DNA of 64,000 bases from NCBI GenBank assembly GCA_030141605.1, contig JAQGDQ010000275.1, positions 186,001 through 250,000 of the forward strand, given 5' to 3'. Of this stretch, positions 33,986 through 47,725 are shown piece by piece (position 1 is the first letter of the stretch; the number at the start of each line of letters is the position of its first letter). The position numbers and the translations under genes are program-made. The DNA is from Tubiluchus corallicola. Its lineage: Eukaryota; Priapulida; Priapulimorpha; Priapulimorphida; Tubiluchidae. The notes below the pieces were generated by a model, which was not told the DNA's origin, ran no database searches, and saw only the letters and a program-made list of their open reading frames with translations.

Positions 33986-35159
33986 TTTACCTAGTGCACT
34001 GGCTGTGGGAATTTACTTCACTGCTAAGAGAGGACGTTGTTCCTATAGCTCAACATTTTGGCTGAACACGTGTGCTGCACTGAAATGGGGGTGGGGGGGG
34101 GGGCGAAACCCACTATTTTAAAAACTATTAAAGAAAAACAGCTAATATGTCTTCTAATTTTCTGACAAGATCAACTGTATTAGTGCAACAATATTAAGTT
34201 GTGTGGACTTTGTCTGCAGTAGCATAGCATTTTTGATGCCTGAGAAAAGTTTGACGCCTATAAGGGGGGGGGGGGGGCACGCGCAACAGGAATTAAAGTG
34301 GCCTCTGGTCAGTGGGTCGTCGTGCCTCGTTTTAGTGCGTTTTCTAGGGTTGCCAGGTCTCACCAACTTGACAGCGACATGTAATGGGAAAAAATTTGCA
34401 AAAATCAATAAATCCTTTTCCCAGCAGCCACAACACCAACTTCCTCCTTTCTAAGGTCAAACTAATCGTTTGAAAAAGCAGACGACTCTCAACTCGATCT
34501 AATTACAAGTGCCAATTAAGATCGTAATTAACTTCGGATAATAACAGGCCGAAGTCAAAGATTATCAGGGATTAATGGTGGAAAAACCCACAAATCTCGT
34601 GTGTTGCCATGACTTTCATTCTTCAATAAGTGATTACAAGTCGTCAAAAACTTCTAACACGCCCTACAATAATTAATAAAAAGTCCACCTTAAAGGGAAA
34701 GAAAACACAGTTTCTATATACGATTGTGGAAATTCTTCGGATGAAAAAGGAAAGCAAACCCAAACGGTCACTAATATTTTAAATTGACACGTTCAGTAAT
34801 AAGCTCAGACAATAGCACACGCCAATGAACATAATTTCAAAATACATGCACCCTGAGTCTACAGGAGGTAAAAATACGAAATGTACCAGCCGCAAAAGCA
34901 CAGAAGAAAACACAAACGTATTGGTCACAATAGAAAACACAAGAAGTAATGGTCATAAAGACACAGTAGAAAAAGACAAAAAGTAATGGTCATAAAACAC
35001 AATAGAAAACACAATAAGTATTGCTCACAGAAACACAGTAGAAAACATAAGCAACAAAATGTCACAACAGGACTGAGACACGAATACTAGAATGTAAGAG
35101 ATGGTATGTAGAAGTGTAGAAGATGACTGATTCAGCGCTAATTTTTCGGTAGTTATTTA
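33986..35159. other. Intergenic with poly-G runs, no gene recognised
   Basis: Contains two runs of about 11-13 G (34091 and 34265 regions) and, at 34880-35050, loosely repeated blocks of the CACAGTAGAAAACACAA type with a period near 40 bp. Confidence 0.5.
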
Positions 35160-35164
35160 AAGTG

Positions 35165-35535
35165 AAAGAAAAGGGAATTTTAAATTGTATCTCAAAGAAC
35201 TTTCCATACTAACTTATATTCGTAGCATCACTATCCCAATGTGCGCCACTGATTCACCAAAAAAAAACATCATTGATTTTATTGCGATATAAGGTAATTT
35301 ATATTGCTTAGTTAGTGAAGTATGCGCCACGAATGGTCTGATTATTTTTATTTGTTATCTAAATTTGCTTAAAAAATGGCTGCTGCGTTTACTCACGAGA
35401 GTTTAAACATAGATGCTTTTAAACAGCTTTATTACTAACACAAGCTCTGTATTCAATAAGGCAGCACGACGAATTTTCAAGCTTTATCTTAGAAGTAAAA
35501 AGAGTGTTTTCTAGTGCTTCAGCTTTTTTACACGT
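35165..35535 (-). mobile_element. TTAA family 1 element, minus orientation
   Basis: Inverse copy of the family 1 core: CTTTCCATACTAACTTATAT, GTGCGCCACTGATTCACC, GAATGGTCTGATTATTTT and CAAGCTCTGTATTCAATAAG on the plus strand. Confidence 0.72.
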
Positions 35536-35874
35536 TTGTTGCCGTGATTCTGTCCTCGTTATGATATCATACATACAATTGCGGATGCCGCCATCCAACA
35601 GCATAAAGCCGCTTTAACTGCAACGAAAGAGTTACCAACTTCACATTTATTACGTCAGAGAGATTTTTTTCAATTACCTTTGTACGATCAGCACTAAAAC
35701 TCTGTAAACGAGTCTCTAGGCCGCCAAAAACTTGTTAAGCAGACAATTAATCGCACTGGCTTTGCAGAATACTAATAATCTGTTTCTAAGAGAGCGTAAC
35801 GATGTGTTGCAAGCTGAAACAGAAACACTGAGCAAACTATTGACACTAAGATTTCCTCTTCCTGTCCTTTTTTA

Positions 35875-36215
35875 TCTGTCTTCAGTTTCTATCCTGTCTC
35901 TTCTTCACTCAGTCTCTCTCTCTCCCATCACTCCCTCCCACTGTCTCTCTTTCTCTCTCACTTACTCATTCACTCTCACGCTCCATGCCCTCTCTCCCCC
36001 TCTCTCTTTCTTGCACGCGCTCTTTCTCTCTCTCCCTCCCTCTCGCGCTCTCTCTTTCTCTCTATTTATCTATCTTTCTCCCGCTCCTTCCCTCCCTTTC
36101 CCCCTCTCTCTCATTCTGTCCCTCTCTATTTTTTTCTCTCTCTCTATCTATCTAACTTTCTCCCCCTCTCTCGCTCCTTTTCTTTCTTTCTCTCTTTCTC
36201 TCTCTTCGTCCGTTT
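35875..36215. repeat. CT-rich polypyrimidine tract
   Basis: About 340 bp almost entirely of C and T on the plus strand, with degenerate CTCT and TCTA units. Confidence 0.9.
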
Positions 36216-36414
36216 ACGTGTATAAGACGATTCTTTAGTTTGTAGATTGTTTTATTGTATTCATTGATTCATTTAACCATTATCTCAAAACGTTTTTCAC
36301 AGTCATAGTGGTGATGAGAAATGTGCATAATATAAAGCAGCCCGTATAATTACATCAGTTGCTGGCATGTATTTAATCTGCATTATGTGTACAGGTAACT
36401 GTTTCTTTGGAATA

Positions 36415-36657
<243 letters not shown>

Positions 36658-37321
36658 GTGAATTAATTGCTAAATACAGTAACACTATACTGTTGCTGGC
36701 TGCTCGCTGTCAGGGACACCTGACTAGAAGATTCTGGTAGTGTAGTAGCAATCATTGATTCATTAAGTCTCATTGTATTAATCGCAACAACACATGAGCA
36801 TAACCAGCAGTTCGAGCAGTTGAAACTATATAGATCATTTAAACTCAACCTACGAAACCAACAAGTGCTAGATAAATAAAATGAGATACCTACCGTGTAG
36901 TTGACATAACCTGTAGAATGATGAGGGGCGGACAGTAGGCCACGTCCAAAGTTCTTGAAGGTAACAAACAATTGGTTTTACGTCACAACACTATAATAAA
37001 CAACGCACGTTATAAGAACTTAACCTGTGATGCAATAACAGGCGACAGGTGAGCCTACAGAAATACAGTTAATTACCTGTACACTCCGGTAATTAATAGC
37101 TCAGGTGTAATTATCCACCATGTGTACTAATCGTAAGACCTGTGAGACATCATTGATTGGTGGGGGGATTATCTAGGAAGGTTTGAAAGCTTATGTAATG
37201 TGAAACCTAGAACCGGATTTGACGGTAATTGTTGCATCCGTTATAGCTATCATGAGCAACACATCAACAGAATTTTTTAGACCTAAATCGGTTTGTCGGT
37301 TTGCTGGACGACAGAGAAAAC

Positions 37322-37338
37322 GATGATTATGATGATGT

Positions 37339-37374
<36 letters not shown>

Positions 37375-37375
37375 G
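37322..37375. repeat. (GAT)n microsatellite
   Basis: About 15 nearly perfect GAT units. Confidence 0.92.
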
Positions 37376-37494
37376 GTCCATTTTATCATAACTGTTAATC
37401 TCGAAATGAAGATTATAGTGTAACTTTCATCGTAATATTTCAACGATGAGACTTAAGCAGGCTAGCAAGCAAACAGTTAATGTTAAAGACCGTA

Positions 37495-37860
37495 AACACA
37501 TAGACAGACGAACGAACGGATGATCAAGCAAACAGACAGACAGCAGACACATAGACAGACGAACGAACGGATGATCAAGCAAAAAGACAGACAGCAGACA
37601 CATAGACAGACGAACGAACGGATGATCAAGCAAACAGACAGACAGCAGACACATAGACAGACGAACGAACGGATGATCAAGCAAACAGACAGACAGCAGA
37701 CACATAGACAGACGAACGAGCGGATGATCAAGCAAACAGACAGACAGCAAACACATAGACAGACGAACGAGCAGATGATCAAGCAAACACACAGACAGCA
37801 GACACATAAACAGACGAACAAACGGATGATCAAGCAAACAGACAGACGGACAGACTGATA
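37495..37860. repeat. 51-bp minisatellite, about seven copies
   Basis: The unit contains GACAGACGAACGAACGG, ATGATCAAGCAAAC and AGACAGACAGCAGACACATA blocks and repeats every 51 bp with few substitutions. Because 51 is divisible by 3, it stays open in several frames on both strands; the ORFs are a by-product. Confidence 0.92.
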
Positions 37861-38323
37861 GACAGACGAATAGGGAAGCAGGAAGACAGGCAGGCAGAGA
37901 GGCAGACACACAAGCAATCAAAGTGAACAAAGTGTGAATGAATGAAGCAATAAGCTTACAAACTGACGAGCAAATAAGCAAGTATTTGAGTTAAAAAATA
38001 AACAGATAAAATTAGCCAACAACAAAGCTGTATGTAGCTACAAAGAACTGAAGGAATTGGCGCATCGGGGATTGGCCGTTCACAAGCTTAATGACCAATG
38101 TAGAAAATAATATTAATGATAATTATCCGTCCAAATTAAATTAAATCTTCGTGGTATTTCTTTGCGTCTAGAGAATTCTGGAGAGAATTATCGACTTACT
38201 TACTTTGGCTGAACTTTTAATATTATCATTAGGGAGTGTATTACTCTATCAAAGCCTTGATTATTGCTTGATTATCGTTTACGTGGGAAATGTGTCCTTT
38301 GGGTAACCAATACCAATATATAA

Positions 38324-38605
38324 AATGATGATGATCATGACGACAGGGTGATGACGACGACGACGACGATGACGATGATGATGACGACAATGACGATGAT
38401 GATGATGATGATGATGACGACAATGATGATGATGACGATGACGACGACGACGATGGTGATGACGGCAATGATGATGATGATAATGATGACGACGATGGTG
38501 ATGACGATTATTATTATGATGATGATGATGACGACGACGATGATGACGATAATGATGATAATGACAACTATGATGACGATGACAATAATGAGGATGATGG
38601 TGAGG
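38324..38605. repeat. GAT/GAC trinucleotide array
   Basis: About 280 bp of mixed GAT and GAC units; the long Met/Thr or Ser ORFs here come from the repeat. Confidence 0.95.
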
Positions 38606-38680
38606 GAGTAATCTTGTGAAGTCTTTTTTCCGCTACGTACCTCACCCTATTGTGTTCATGTTTAAATATATGTCAAAATG

Positions 38681-39338
38681 TTAAAGTACAAGGAAGCACG
38701 CTTCATAAATAAAGCTTTAAAATTTAACTTGAAATTTTATATCACTTACATGCTGTCTTATTGCATGCAGGGCTTGTGCTACCAGTAACGCTGTACAAAA
38801 CTTGTACATTTAAATTCCCGCGATGAACGCTAACTGGCGTTTATGTAGCATCGGGAATTCGTATGCGTTATGGGAGTGCGGAATAGATAAAATCGGTTTA
38901 TATTGTTTTCAATGCGCCCGTTTATCAGACCTGCGTTATGCGTTATTTTTTCTGCAGGTATTTCCTATTGATTTTTTATTCAGCAGGTGGATAACGCATA
39001 ACGCTTTCTTGATGCTAAACAAACGCTACTTTAGATGCAGCTATTTTAGCAATAAGCAAGTTGAAACAAGTTTAGATAACATCGCGTAAAGTTCGAAGAA
39101 ATAATCAAAACACTTTGCTAGCTAAGCAAAAACATAATTTTTTTTCGGTGAGCCAGTGGTGCACATCGGGATAGTGATGCATCGATGTTTGGCAGATGGA
39201 GCGAACATTTTAAATTATTAAGCATTTTCTTTTCCAATTGCACAAGCCTTTCAAACAGTTTGGCGTAATGCTGAATTATACAACTTTGTATGGAAAGTTA
39301 TTTTGGGATATACTTTAAAATTCCGATTTCCCCTTTAA
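38681..39338 (+). mobile_element. TTAA family 1 element interrupted by another MITE
   Basis: Starts TTAAAGTACAAGG and ends near 39338 with the inverse TTAAAGGGG. The consensus is broken between CGATGAACG and GATGCAGCTATTTTAG by the insertion at 38830-39034. Confidence 0.78.
38830..39034. mobile_element. MITE with about 40-bp inverted ends, nested in the family 1 copy
   Basis: The left arm carries GCGTTTATGTAGCATC and GTATGCGTTAT. The right arm is the inverse of GCGTTTGTTTAGCATC and GTTATGCGTTAT. Total about 205 bp. A target duplication could not be fixed. CGTTATGCGTTAT also recurs internally at about 38932. Confidence 0.75.
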
Positions 39339-39891
39339 ACAACAGTAAATTACGGAGCTTCCATTTGTGACCAGTACTCCCTAATATAAGTGTAGGCTTT
39401 ATCATGACAAATTTGCGCTCGCTGAGAATGACGAATAGGATACAACAGCGTTACTGAACTTAGAAATACTTGGATAAATCACTGATTTACATCTGTCTAA
39501 AGATATTTTATTGTTTTATAAGAATGTTTTATACTCCTTCATCAAAGGCAAGTGACGTGCGCTCAGTCCGCTCGATAAATACTCTAGATTTCCCAATCCT
39601 CCATTTCTTTGAGCTGACGTAATTTGAAAGCACCTGCTGGATGCAATTTTAGCTGCTTTCTAGCCATTGAGAAAAACGTTAAGAATTTATAGCTCTTAAA
39701 TCTCCATTCTGCAGAAACGGCAAAAGTTTGCGCGTCTCCGAAATCAGAAGCCTACATTTGGTAAATCTCAGTAAGGGTCTCAACGCATTAGATAAGCGTA
39801 ATTGGAATTGGAAGCAAGGGAGCAAACACGCATACATGTGTCATTAAACGTGGCTATTACAATTTTTTGAGTCTCCGGCGGTTAAAGGAAA

Positions 39892-40415
39892 AGACAAGTC
39901 ACTTGTGTGTTGGGTTTGTTTACTGATGTCACCTAAATTTAAAAAAAACTAAAAATATAACAAAGAAATTTGCAAAAAAATGTCTATGAAGCATAAGGTT
40001 AATTTATACTACCGCTGTGTAGAAATTTTTATGCGTAGTGCTTGTCGCCATTTACTTTGAAATTGTGACGTAACTGGTGGACTTTGACGTAAACGCATCA
40101 TGGTTTTCCAGAAGTTCTGCAGTTTACGTAACGTTCATGCAAAATTATCACAAAATTAGCTATCTATTTTTTTGTAAAATCAAAACTTAATATACTTTTC
40201 ACTGAAATTGACGGTGCTCTTCTTCAACCGATGAATGACGTCATTGGTGGAAGAATGAGCGTTCAAGATGGGAGCACACAAGAGTGAAATGATCGCGACT
40301 TTAAAATGATTTTGCTAATTACACGAGGTGGTTATCGCACTTTTATTACCAAATCCTTCTAACATTTTTCACTAACATTGAAGTGAGCCTAACTTCGCAG
40401 AAGGCACTTCGTCCA
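39892..40415 (+). mobile_element. TTAA family 2 element
   Basis: Begins TTAAAGGAAAAGACAAGTC and shares ordered blocks with 44262-44761 and 46183-46717: AACAAAGAAATTTGCAAAAA, CGCCATT, GTGACGTAACTGG, CTATCTATTTTTTTGTAAAA, AATGACGTCATTGG, GGGAGC. The right end is decayed. No ORF. Confidence 0.78.
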
Positions 40416-41219
40416 GCTACTATGACATACTACAGTTTGGCTTCTCTTGGTTTTGTTGTAACAGAACAATGACCGTCATAGTTCTTTTTATGTAACAGAG
40501 TTTGGCTTCCTTTTGTAACTGCTGTCTCTAGCGAAGAAAGACTACAGGATCTGGAGAATTGATTTTTTTAATTGTCGTGATCACAGTGGTCAAGTGATTT
40601 ACGTGATGATGAGGCTATGAAAGCGCGGTCAAAAAGGTCTTTATGTAAGGGCAATTACTTTACTGGTTAAGTTCTCTGAATGTTGTGTAAATGCAAAAAT
40701 AATAATTTCAAATCGTGTGCGTGTCAATTTTACGCATGCACCCTGTTGTGCCAACTTTTCCAATACAACTACACTTTTTTAAAGATGACTCACAATAACT
40801 TTTTATTTTTTTATTTAACCCACATCACAAGTTCACAACTTGGAAACATTATGAAATACATACAGATGTGGGCTGGGAGACCCATACATGGCAAAAAGCC
40901 TCAAACCGCCACCCAGACCGTTAACAAAAATAGCGTACAACAGAATACAGTAGTTTGATCGATGGGGACAAATGGTGACGATACAATGATGATCAGTGAA
41001 TAATTTATCATACCTGATGTTAACTATTAATACTATTACGCTCTATAGCATTTTACCGATTGAAGTATGAACATACATAACCTGAGGTGAAACAATATAG
41101 CACACTAACATTAATTAACGACGACTAAAATAAAGTGCTGACACTTTATTGGAGAACGGGAAATATCTGTTCCACGTCTTTTTGTCCTGGTACTTGAGGT
41201 TCAGATGGTGATGAGGAAC
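40416..41219. other. Intergenic, no gene recognised
   Basis: A 92-codon ORF at 40680-40958 has no recognisable domain and lies in AT-rich sequence. Nothing else identified. Confidence 0.35.
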
Positions 41220-41592
41220 CAGGAATAAGCCTTTTCACAGTTTCATTGTGCGCACGCGCAGTTGCTGTAGGTCAAAGGTTAAGTGCACCACAGCAACGCG
41301 TCTTAACCATTACGTGACATGTGGGTAAAGCAAAGCCGTCTGCCGCGTCAATTCTGTAACTTTACTTGTTTTACGTGGACTTTACTTAATCATGCATATT
41401 AGTCTGTGCGTAGAGTGATTTACTAGCAGGATCTTGCTTGGGAACAAGAAAAAATGAATTAGGTAAGGTTCAGCTAGCTGTTAAAACTGTTACTAGTACA
41501 ATAGTATGGGATGCAAGGCGTTGTCTGGTACACTTAACCTTTGATCTTTTCACAGTCACCGTTAAAGGTGGGACAGTGAAAAGGCTTATACT
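41220..41592. mobile_element. Inverted-ended element of about 370 bp
   Basis: The left end GGAATAAGCCTTTTCACAG and the later GTCAAAGGTTAAGTGCACCA are matched in inverse at the right end (GTACACTTAACCTTTGATC and GTGAAAAGGCTTATACT). Arms of about 70 bp are conserved at their edges and diverged between. No TSD fixed. Confidence 0.65.
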
Positions 41593-41679
41593 TAAGACGA
41601 AAGTAAGAAGAAAATAAGATGATCTTAAAAACTCCATTTCCCCATCACCAATCAGTTTCTCAAGAAATACAGTTACGGG

Positions 41680-41770
41680 AATGCTACACTTCGCTACACT
41701 TCACTACACTTCACTACACGACGCTTCACTACACTTCACTACACGACACTTCACTACACTTCACTACACA
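41680..41770. repeat. 10-bp tandem repeat CTTCACTACA
   Basis: Around eight copies with ACGACG-type interruptions. Confidence 0.9.
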
Positions 41771-42389
41771 GCTTACACTTCAATTATATCGCCTTGCCAG
41801 ATATTTATAAGCGGTTTCAGATTGAAATTTTCTTCAAACCTGTCGCGATGAGGATCTACAACCTAAACTTATTCAATTCAAAGCAGTAAAACAGACACTT
41901 ACTTGAAGTTATCTTAAAGCCATTCTTAAAAATACCTTCGTGATTAAATTTATCATCAGTGCCGACGATATTAAAGTCGGCTCGTCTAAATAATTTGCTG
42001 CTTAATAGCGGCTCATTATTTTGCTACCAGCGTAGTCATCGTATCATGGTGTCACCTTGAAAATCTTCTTTGAGGAAATTTGCGCAAAACAAAGACTAGC
42101 AACAGTTTACTTGGGTTAAGGATCTGTTGCCTGTAACCATGGATGAGGGGAAAATGTGGTTTTTCCTATCCTATCCCATTTTGAGGTACGGCAAAAAGTA
42201 TACATTAACATCCATAATAACGCGAAAGCGTTTCTGAAAGTTGATATTTGTTGGATAATTTTATATTGTTACCAACTTAACGAGATTAATTTATTTAGGT
42301 AATTGATATCAGTGTCGGTTAAGAAGGTAATGATAATAAAATGCTAGCATAGATATACTGTAATCATTAAAAATGGCATTTAAATGCTC

Positions 42390-42969
42390 TTAAAGGAAGA
42401 CTTGATGATTTTTCATATACTACATTTTCAAGTGCCATAAGTATATGTTTCAAGACGATTAATACTGCAAACGCGTTTCTGATAATTAAATAATAGATTA
42501 AAAACTTAATTAATGGCGGGCGAGCCCAACTTTTAATGACATCACAAACTAACATAATTTTTAAGAGCAAAAATATTCCACCTGCGTGTTGCACGTGTTT
42601 ACGAAAGTGAAAATTAAAGTACAGTGATACTGTAAGATATTCAATGTGTTGTACTAAAACTCGGCAATTTTAAGATAAAAATTGTAATTTCAAATTTACC
42701 GCTGTGCTCACGAATAATATCTCGACGTGCTTTACATCACAACTGAACGCTTCTAAACTGAGAGGTACAGCGCCTGTTTTTGTGCAAAGCGTTTTCACAT
42801 GCAGTCGCCAGTGCCCATGTAGCAGCGAAGAACTAGTTGCGCGAAAGCGAATTTACACTTCTGTGGTAATAATTCTTTTACGTATATAAAATACAATGTT
42901 CCCTTTCAATATCTTATAGGGTAGACTGTTTAGAATTGTAATTTAAGATTAGGTCCGGTCTTTCTGTAA
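42390..42969 (-). mobile_element. TTAA family 3 element, minus orientation
   Basis: Begins TTAAAGGAAGACTTGATG and ends near GGTCCGGTCTTTCTGTAA, the inverse of the family's left terminus. Shares GGCGGGCGAGCCCAACT, CACGTGTTTACGAAAG and ACTCGGCAATTTTAAG with the other copies. Confidence 0.8.
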
Positions 42970-43723
42970 GTTAAATGTTTAAATTCTCTGAGAGATTTGT
43001 AACCCATGTTCTTAAACCCCTTGCAAAGACCTTATGCTTCAAACTGCAATATAATAAAAATAAACAAAGTGACAATAACAATGTGAACTTATATCACAGA
43101 ACAGGAAATAATTAGTTTAGTTTAAATAAGTATTTATTATAATAACATAAGTACATATATTATATATTATATTATAATAACATATGTACATATATAAGTA
43201 CATATATTACAGCCCACGAAACAGCAAGCAAAACCATTTAAAGTTGTCAGGACTGTTGGTAAAGCTTAAAAAATAGCAGTGAAATTATAGTGGTAATGTT
43301 TGCCTCAGTTTATAAGGTTAGTGTAAACTGCGCACTTTGTAAATTGAAAAGTATATCTAATTTATGGAGTTAGTGCATAAGAGTTGCAGTGAAGTTATAT
43401 ACAATATCAGCAATTTCAGTCATCACAAACCTCTCGCGTCGTTTAGTAAATTCAATGATGTTACATAACCGAATGGTATTTTCATCTTCTGCAAGGCTGT
43501 CACTTCCATTCAATAGCGAATCTACGATAGGCTGGTGGCCACGAGAGATTGAATTCAAAATGGTATGCCGTATGAACGCATTTTACAATAGACAAGAAAA
43601 ATGTAAAATGTTACAAAATTAAAAATTTGAGTGTCATCGAGTGAAAGTAGTTTAAGCGGCTGTAACCAGATTATTATGACAAACATGAAACTTCCCAAAC
43701 AACCTTCTCTCAGTTGTTATTAT
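42970..43723. other. Intergenic, AT-rich, no gene recognised
   Basis: Contains a TACATATATTATA-type low-complexity stretch at 43137-43212. No coding signal. Confidence 0.4.
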
Positions 43724-43858
43724 AAGACGATGACAATGTTGATGATGATGATAATGACGTTGATGATGATGATGACAATGATGATCATGTTGACGATGAT
43801 GGTGATGCTGATGCTGATGATGATGACGATGATGACGATGATGATGATGACAATGATA

Positions 43859-43895
<37 letters not shown>

Positions 43896-43935
43896 TGATG
43901 ATGATGACGATGCGTTAATGCTGATGGTAATGATA
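43724..43935. repeat. GAT/GAC trinucleotide array
   Basis: Mixed GAT and GAC units with a pure GAC run at 43860-43895. Confidence 0.95.
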
Positions 43936-44261
43936 ATGATCGCGATGATGACAGTAATTGATTGTGATGGCTACAACTACAGCTAAGGCAACTGAGATGA
44001 TGTCAGTGACGACGACAATGGTACTAATGCTGTTGATGAACGAACTAGAATAATCCACAGTACAATAAAATTTAGATGCTCGGGTCATATTTAGGTATGA
44101 AAAGTTGACTGTTAATGCTACTTCACTACCAATATAAACTATTGTTCAATCTGATTAGTATTAATCTCCTATATAAGATTCATCCATTTTCTTAAACTTC
44201 TGATGCGTTTAATTTGCTATTGATACCGAAATAAAAGTAATAAAAATCGTATTCAGCGCTT

Positions 44262-44761
44262 ACAGCAAAGGCCACGCCTTCTAGCTTATTCCAATATTCG
44301 GGAAAATGTTAGTGGGATTTAGTAATAAAAGTGTGATAATTAGTACATGTGAAATTAGTAAAATCACTTTAAAGTCGTGATAATTTCACGCTTGAGTGCT
44401 CCCATTTTGAACGCCCATTCTTCCACCAATGACGTCTTTCATCGGCTGAAGAAAAACAGCGCTCTGTCAATCTCTGTGAAAAGTATAATAAGTTTTTCCG
44501 AAAAATATATTAACTAAGATTGAAGAAGTTTGAATTAGTTTAAGCAGCGCGCGTTTAGGATGTCCGCCAGTTACGTCATAATTTCTCACCGAACGGTGGC
44601 TACCACAACGCATGAAATTTCTATACAGCGATAGTATAAATTAACTTTATCCTTTTAGGCAGGTGATGTAAATTTATTTCTTATGTTTTCTAAGTGATAA
44701 CAGTAAGATAAACCTAAGATGCCAAGAGAAATGAGTTGCCCTTTCCTTTAATCTTGTTCAT
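44262..44761 (-). mobile_element. TTAA family 2 element, minus orientation
   Basis: Inverse copy: ends TTGCCCTTTCCTTTAA at 44761, starts AAAGGCCACGCCTTCTAG. Shares GTGCTCCCATTTTGAACGCC, CCACCAATGACGTC and CCAGTTACGTCATAA. The family terminus is TTAAAGGAAAGGGCAA. Confidence 0.8.
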
Positions 44762-45748
44762 GAAATTACTGTTATAGAACTAACCGCGATGGCTTAAAGT
44801 AAACGAGTTCAATTGTCCTACACAGCATGGTAACTGACTTCAAAATGTGACTTTTTTCACTAATGCCACGAGCAGCTCAACTAAATTGATTTCTGTTCAG
44901 GATCTCGTTAACTTTCAAAAGTGGTAACCCTGCTGATTGTGTTTTAGTCTAATAACTAACAGTGGAAACGTTTCAGTTTACCATGATAAATTACCAATCG
45001 TGCAAAACAAACACTTTGAGGCCATGTTTCTGCAAAAAGCGAAGAAACACGATGATATTTAGTCTACCGTTTTCTAACGTGTTTTTAGATGTGTAATTGC
45101 CTCGCTCAGTAGCTCTCGATCACGTGTGGACTGTTTACTCAATCACAACAATCTTTCGTAGAAACTCCTGCTACTACAGATAAAGTTTGAACAGTAGTTT
45201 ATCGCAAGGCGCAAACTAAAAAGTACCATATGAACTATATTTGTACGATGACGAAATAACATTTATTTTCACTCACAGATTGTGATTGTTCGATCCCTTG
45301 TACATCAGCGTTGCATACTAGGCATAAAACCGCTGATATATAATAGCTTCGTCTGTTCAGTGGGTAGGCAGATTTGTGACTTTAACATTTCAGCACCTGT
45401 TCTATTCTTATCAGCCTTAAGAACAGGACACAGATTTCTGGCAAATGTTTTTTCGTTTTAATTTTTCTTATTACGTCGATTTCAATGCGTGTCAGCACCG
45501 CATTGTTGTTGACAATGCAGGAATGACTAGCAAGTGTCTGACTGTAATCATAAATAACTGCTTAGTTAGGACTTTGATACAATTTTCTGCAGTTTGTGTG
45601 TGTATTTGAGTTTCTTTAGCTGCCATTTAGCAATTTAATTCTCACTATTAACTGGCTATTTTAACGTTTCACCTTCATTTTCTAGTGTACTATATCAATT
45701 TTGACACCAATAAATGCATAAATATAAAAATAAACATAAATACAAGAG
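44762..45748. other. Intergenic, no gene recognised
   Basis: No repeat family, RNA or protein trace identified. Confidence 0.35.
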
Positions 45749-45898
45749 TAAATATGAATATGAATATGAACATGAACGTGAACGTGAACGTGAACGTGAA
45801 CGTGAACGTGAACATGAACATGAACATGAACATGAACGTGAACGTGAACGTGAACATGAACATGAACATGAACATGAACATGAACATAAATATAAATC
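45749..45898. repeat. Hexamer array of GAACAT and GAACGT units
   Basis: About 25 units in alternating blocks of ATGAAC and GTGAAC type. Open in all frames on both strands because the unit is 6 bp. Confidence 0.95.
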
Positions 45899-46182
45899 AA
45901 GAACGCTCAGATGTGAGAAGTCGCCGCAAAACAGCAAAGTAGCGACTATAGCAGTAGCATTACTTTTATTTAGTAATTTTAGCTGCAACAGGTACTTTTT
46001 AACAAAGTAATTGTAGCTTAGCACTACTACTTTTCAAGAAAGTAATCGTATTTGTAGTGATACTACACTTTAAAAGGTAATTGACCCAACACTGCACGGC
46101 ACGCATGTGCAATAAATTCGCGTTGAAACTTAATCGCGGCGGAGAAAACGTTGATTGTTACAGGTGAATTCTGAATCATAAG

Positions 46183-46717
46183 TAAAGGAAAGAACAAGTC
46201 ACTCAGTCTGTTGGGTTTATTTTACTGTTATCGCGTACACTTAGAAAAATATAACAAAGAAATTTGCAAAAAACTGCATATAAAACATAAATTTACAGGT
46301 GTGGTGGTTGCCGCCATTCACTTGAAATCATGACGTAACTGGAAGACTTCGTAACTTTTCGTAAGTGCGTCGTGGCTTTCCGTAAGCACGCGCTGCTTAA
46401 ACTAATTCAAACTTCAGCAGCTTACCTAATGTTCACGCAAAGATATTGCAAAATTAACTATCTATTTTTTTGTAAAACTCATTATACTTTTGATGAAGAT
46501 TGACAGTGCGCTACTTTTCTTCAAGGCGAATGACGTCATTGGGAAGAAGAATGGGCATTGAAAATGGGAGCGCCCAAAGAGGAAGTGATCGCGACTTTAA
46601 AGTGATTTTACTAGTTAAACAAAGCGCTTATCACACTTTTATTACTAAATTCTTCTAACACTATTCGTGAACATTGAAATAAAGTTAACCTCCTAGAAGG
46701 CTTGGCCTTTCCCTTAA
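46183..46717 (+). mobile_element. TTAA family 2 element, near full length
   Basis: Begins GTAAAGGAAAGAACAAGTC and ends GGCCTTTCCCTTAA (inverse TTAAGGGAAAGGCC). About 535 bp with all the family 2 blocks; the left TTAA has changed to GTAA. Confidence 0.8.
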
Positions 46718-47356
46718 CGAACCAAAAGCTCGTTTATAGATGCTGATGCAACGAAAGACAGCGATGGATTTGTAGCCAACATCAACGAGATAACCTACAC
46801 CGCTCGTAATCTAACAATCGTAGTTACAGGAAATGAATAACGGAAATGATTTTCTGGCAAAATTTAGAGGAAGTTTAACAGATTGTAAGGCATTGTTTGT
46901 TGCTTTTCACTAATAACAATTTAGCTGCATGGCAGCTGGAAACCCCTGGTTATTGTTTTGTGAACTTAGATATACCTCAATGTTGCGGAAGCCGAAAATA
47001 TAGTTTAGATATTTCTGCCACGTGATGTTTGTGGCGTGGCAGGAACCAGGCTCATCATCAGGGCAACCCTCTTAGATGAGCCACTGAACCAGCAGAGGTT
47101 TCTTTGCCACGTTCGAATATATATGCTTTCTTCATATATGATTCAACCAATTGGTTTCTTCATATATCAGTTCATGTTATCATTAACCCAATTTGTATTT
47201 TAGTGACGTCACTGTCTTACATCTACCTTGCAATTTGTAATCTAGTTATAATTTTGTTGGTCAATAAATTACATAGTTTGTTAGTTAGCTAGTTTATTGA
47301 CTATAATTTGCATAATTCGAGACAAATACACTATAACATTGGGTAACCAGAAAAAA
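46718..47356. other. Intergenic, no gene recognised
   Basis: Unique-looking sequence with no recognised feature. Confidence 0.35.

Positions 47357-47725
<369 letters not shown>

Noticed and set aside
36880-36975. Exon-like stretch on the minus strand (FGRGLLSAPHHSTGYVNY)
   Set aside because: Donor-like GTAGGT present, but the acceptor is weak and I recognise no protein family; too short to support.
37427-37981. 184-codon Cys/Leu repeat protein
   Set aside because: The 51-bp minisatellite stays open in several frames on both strands; no start context or homolog.
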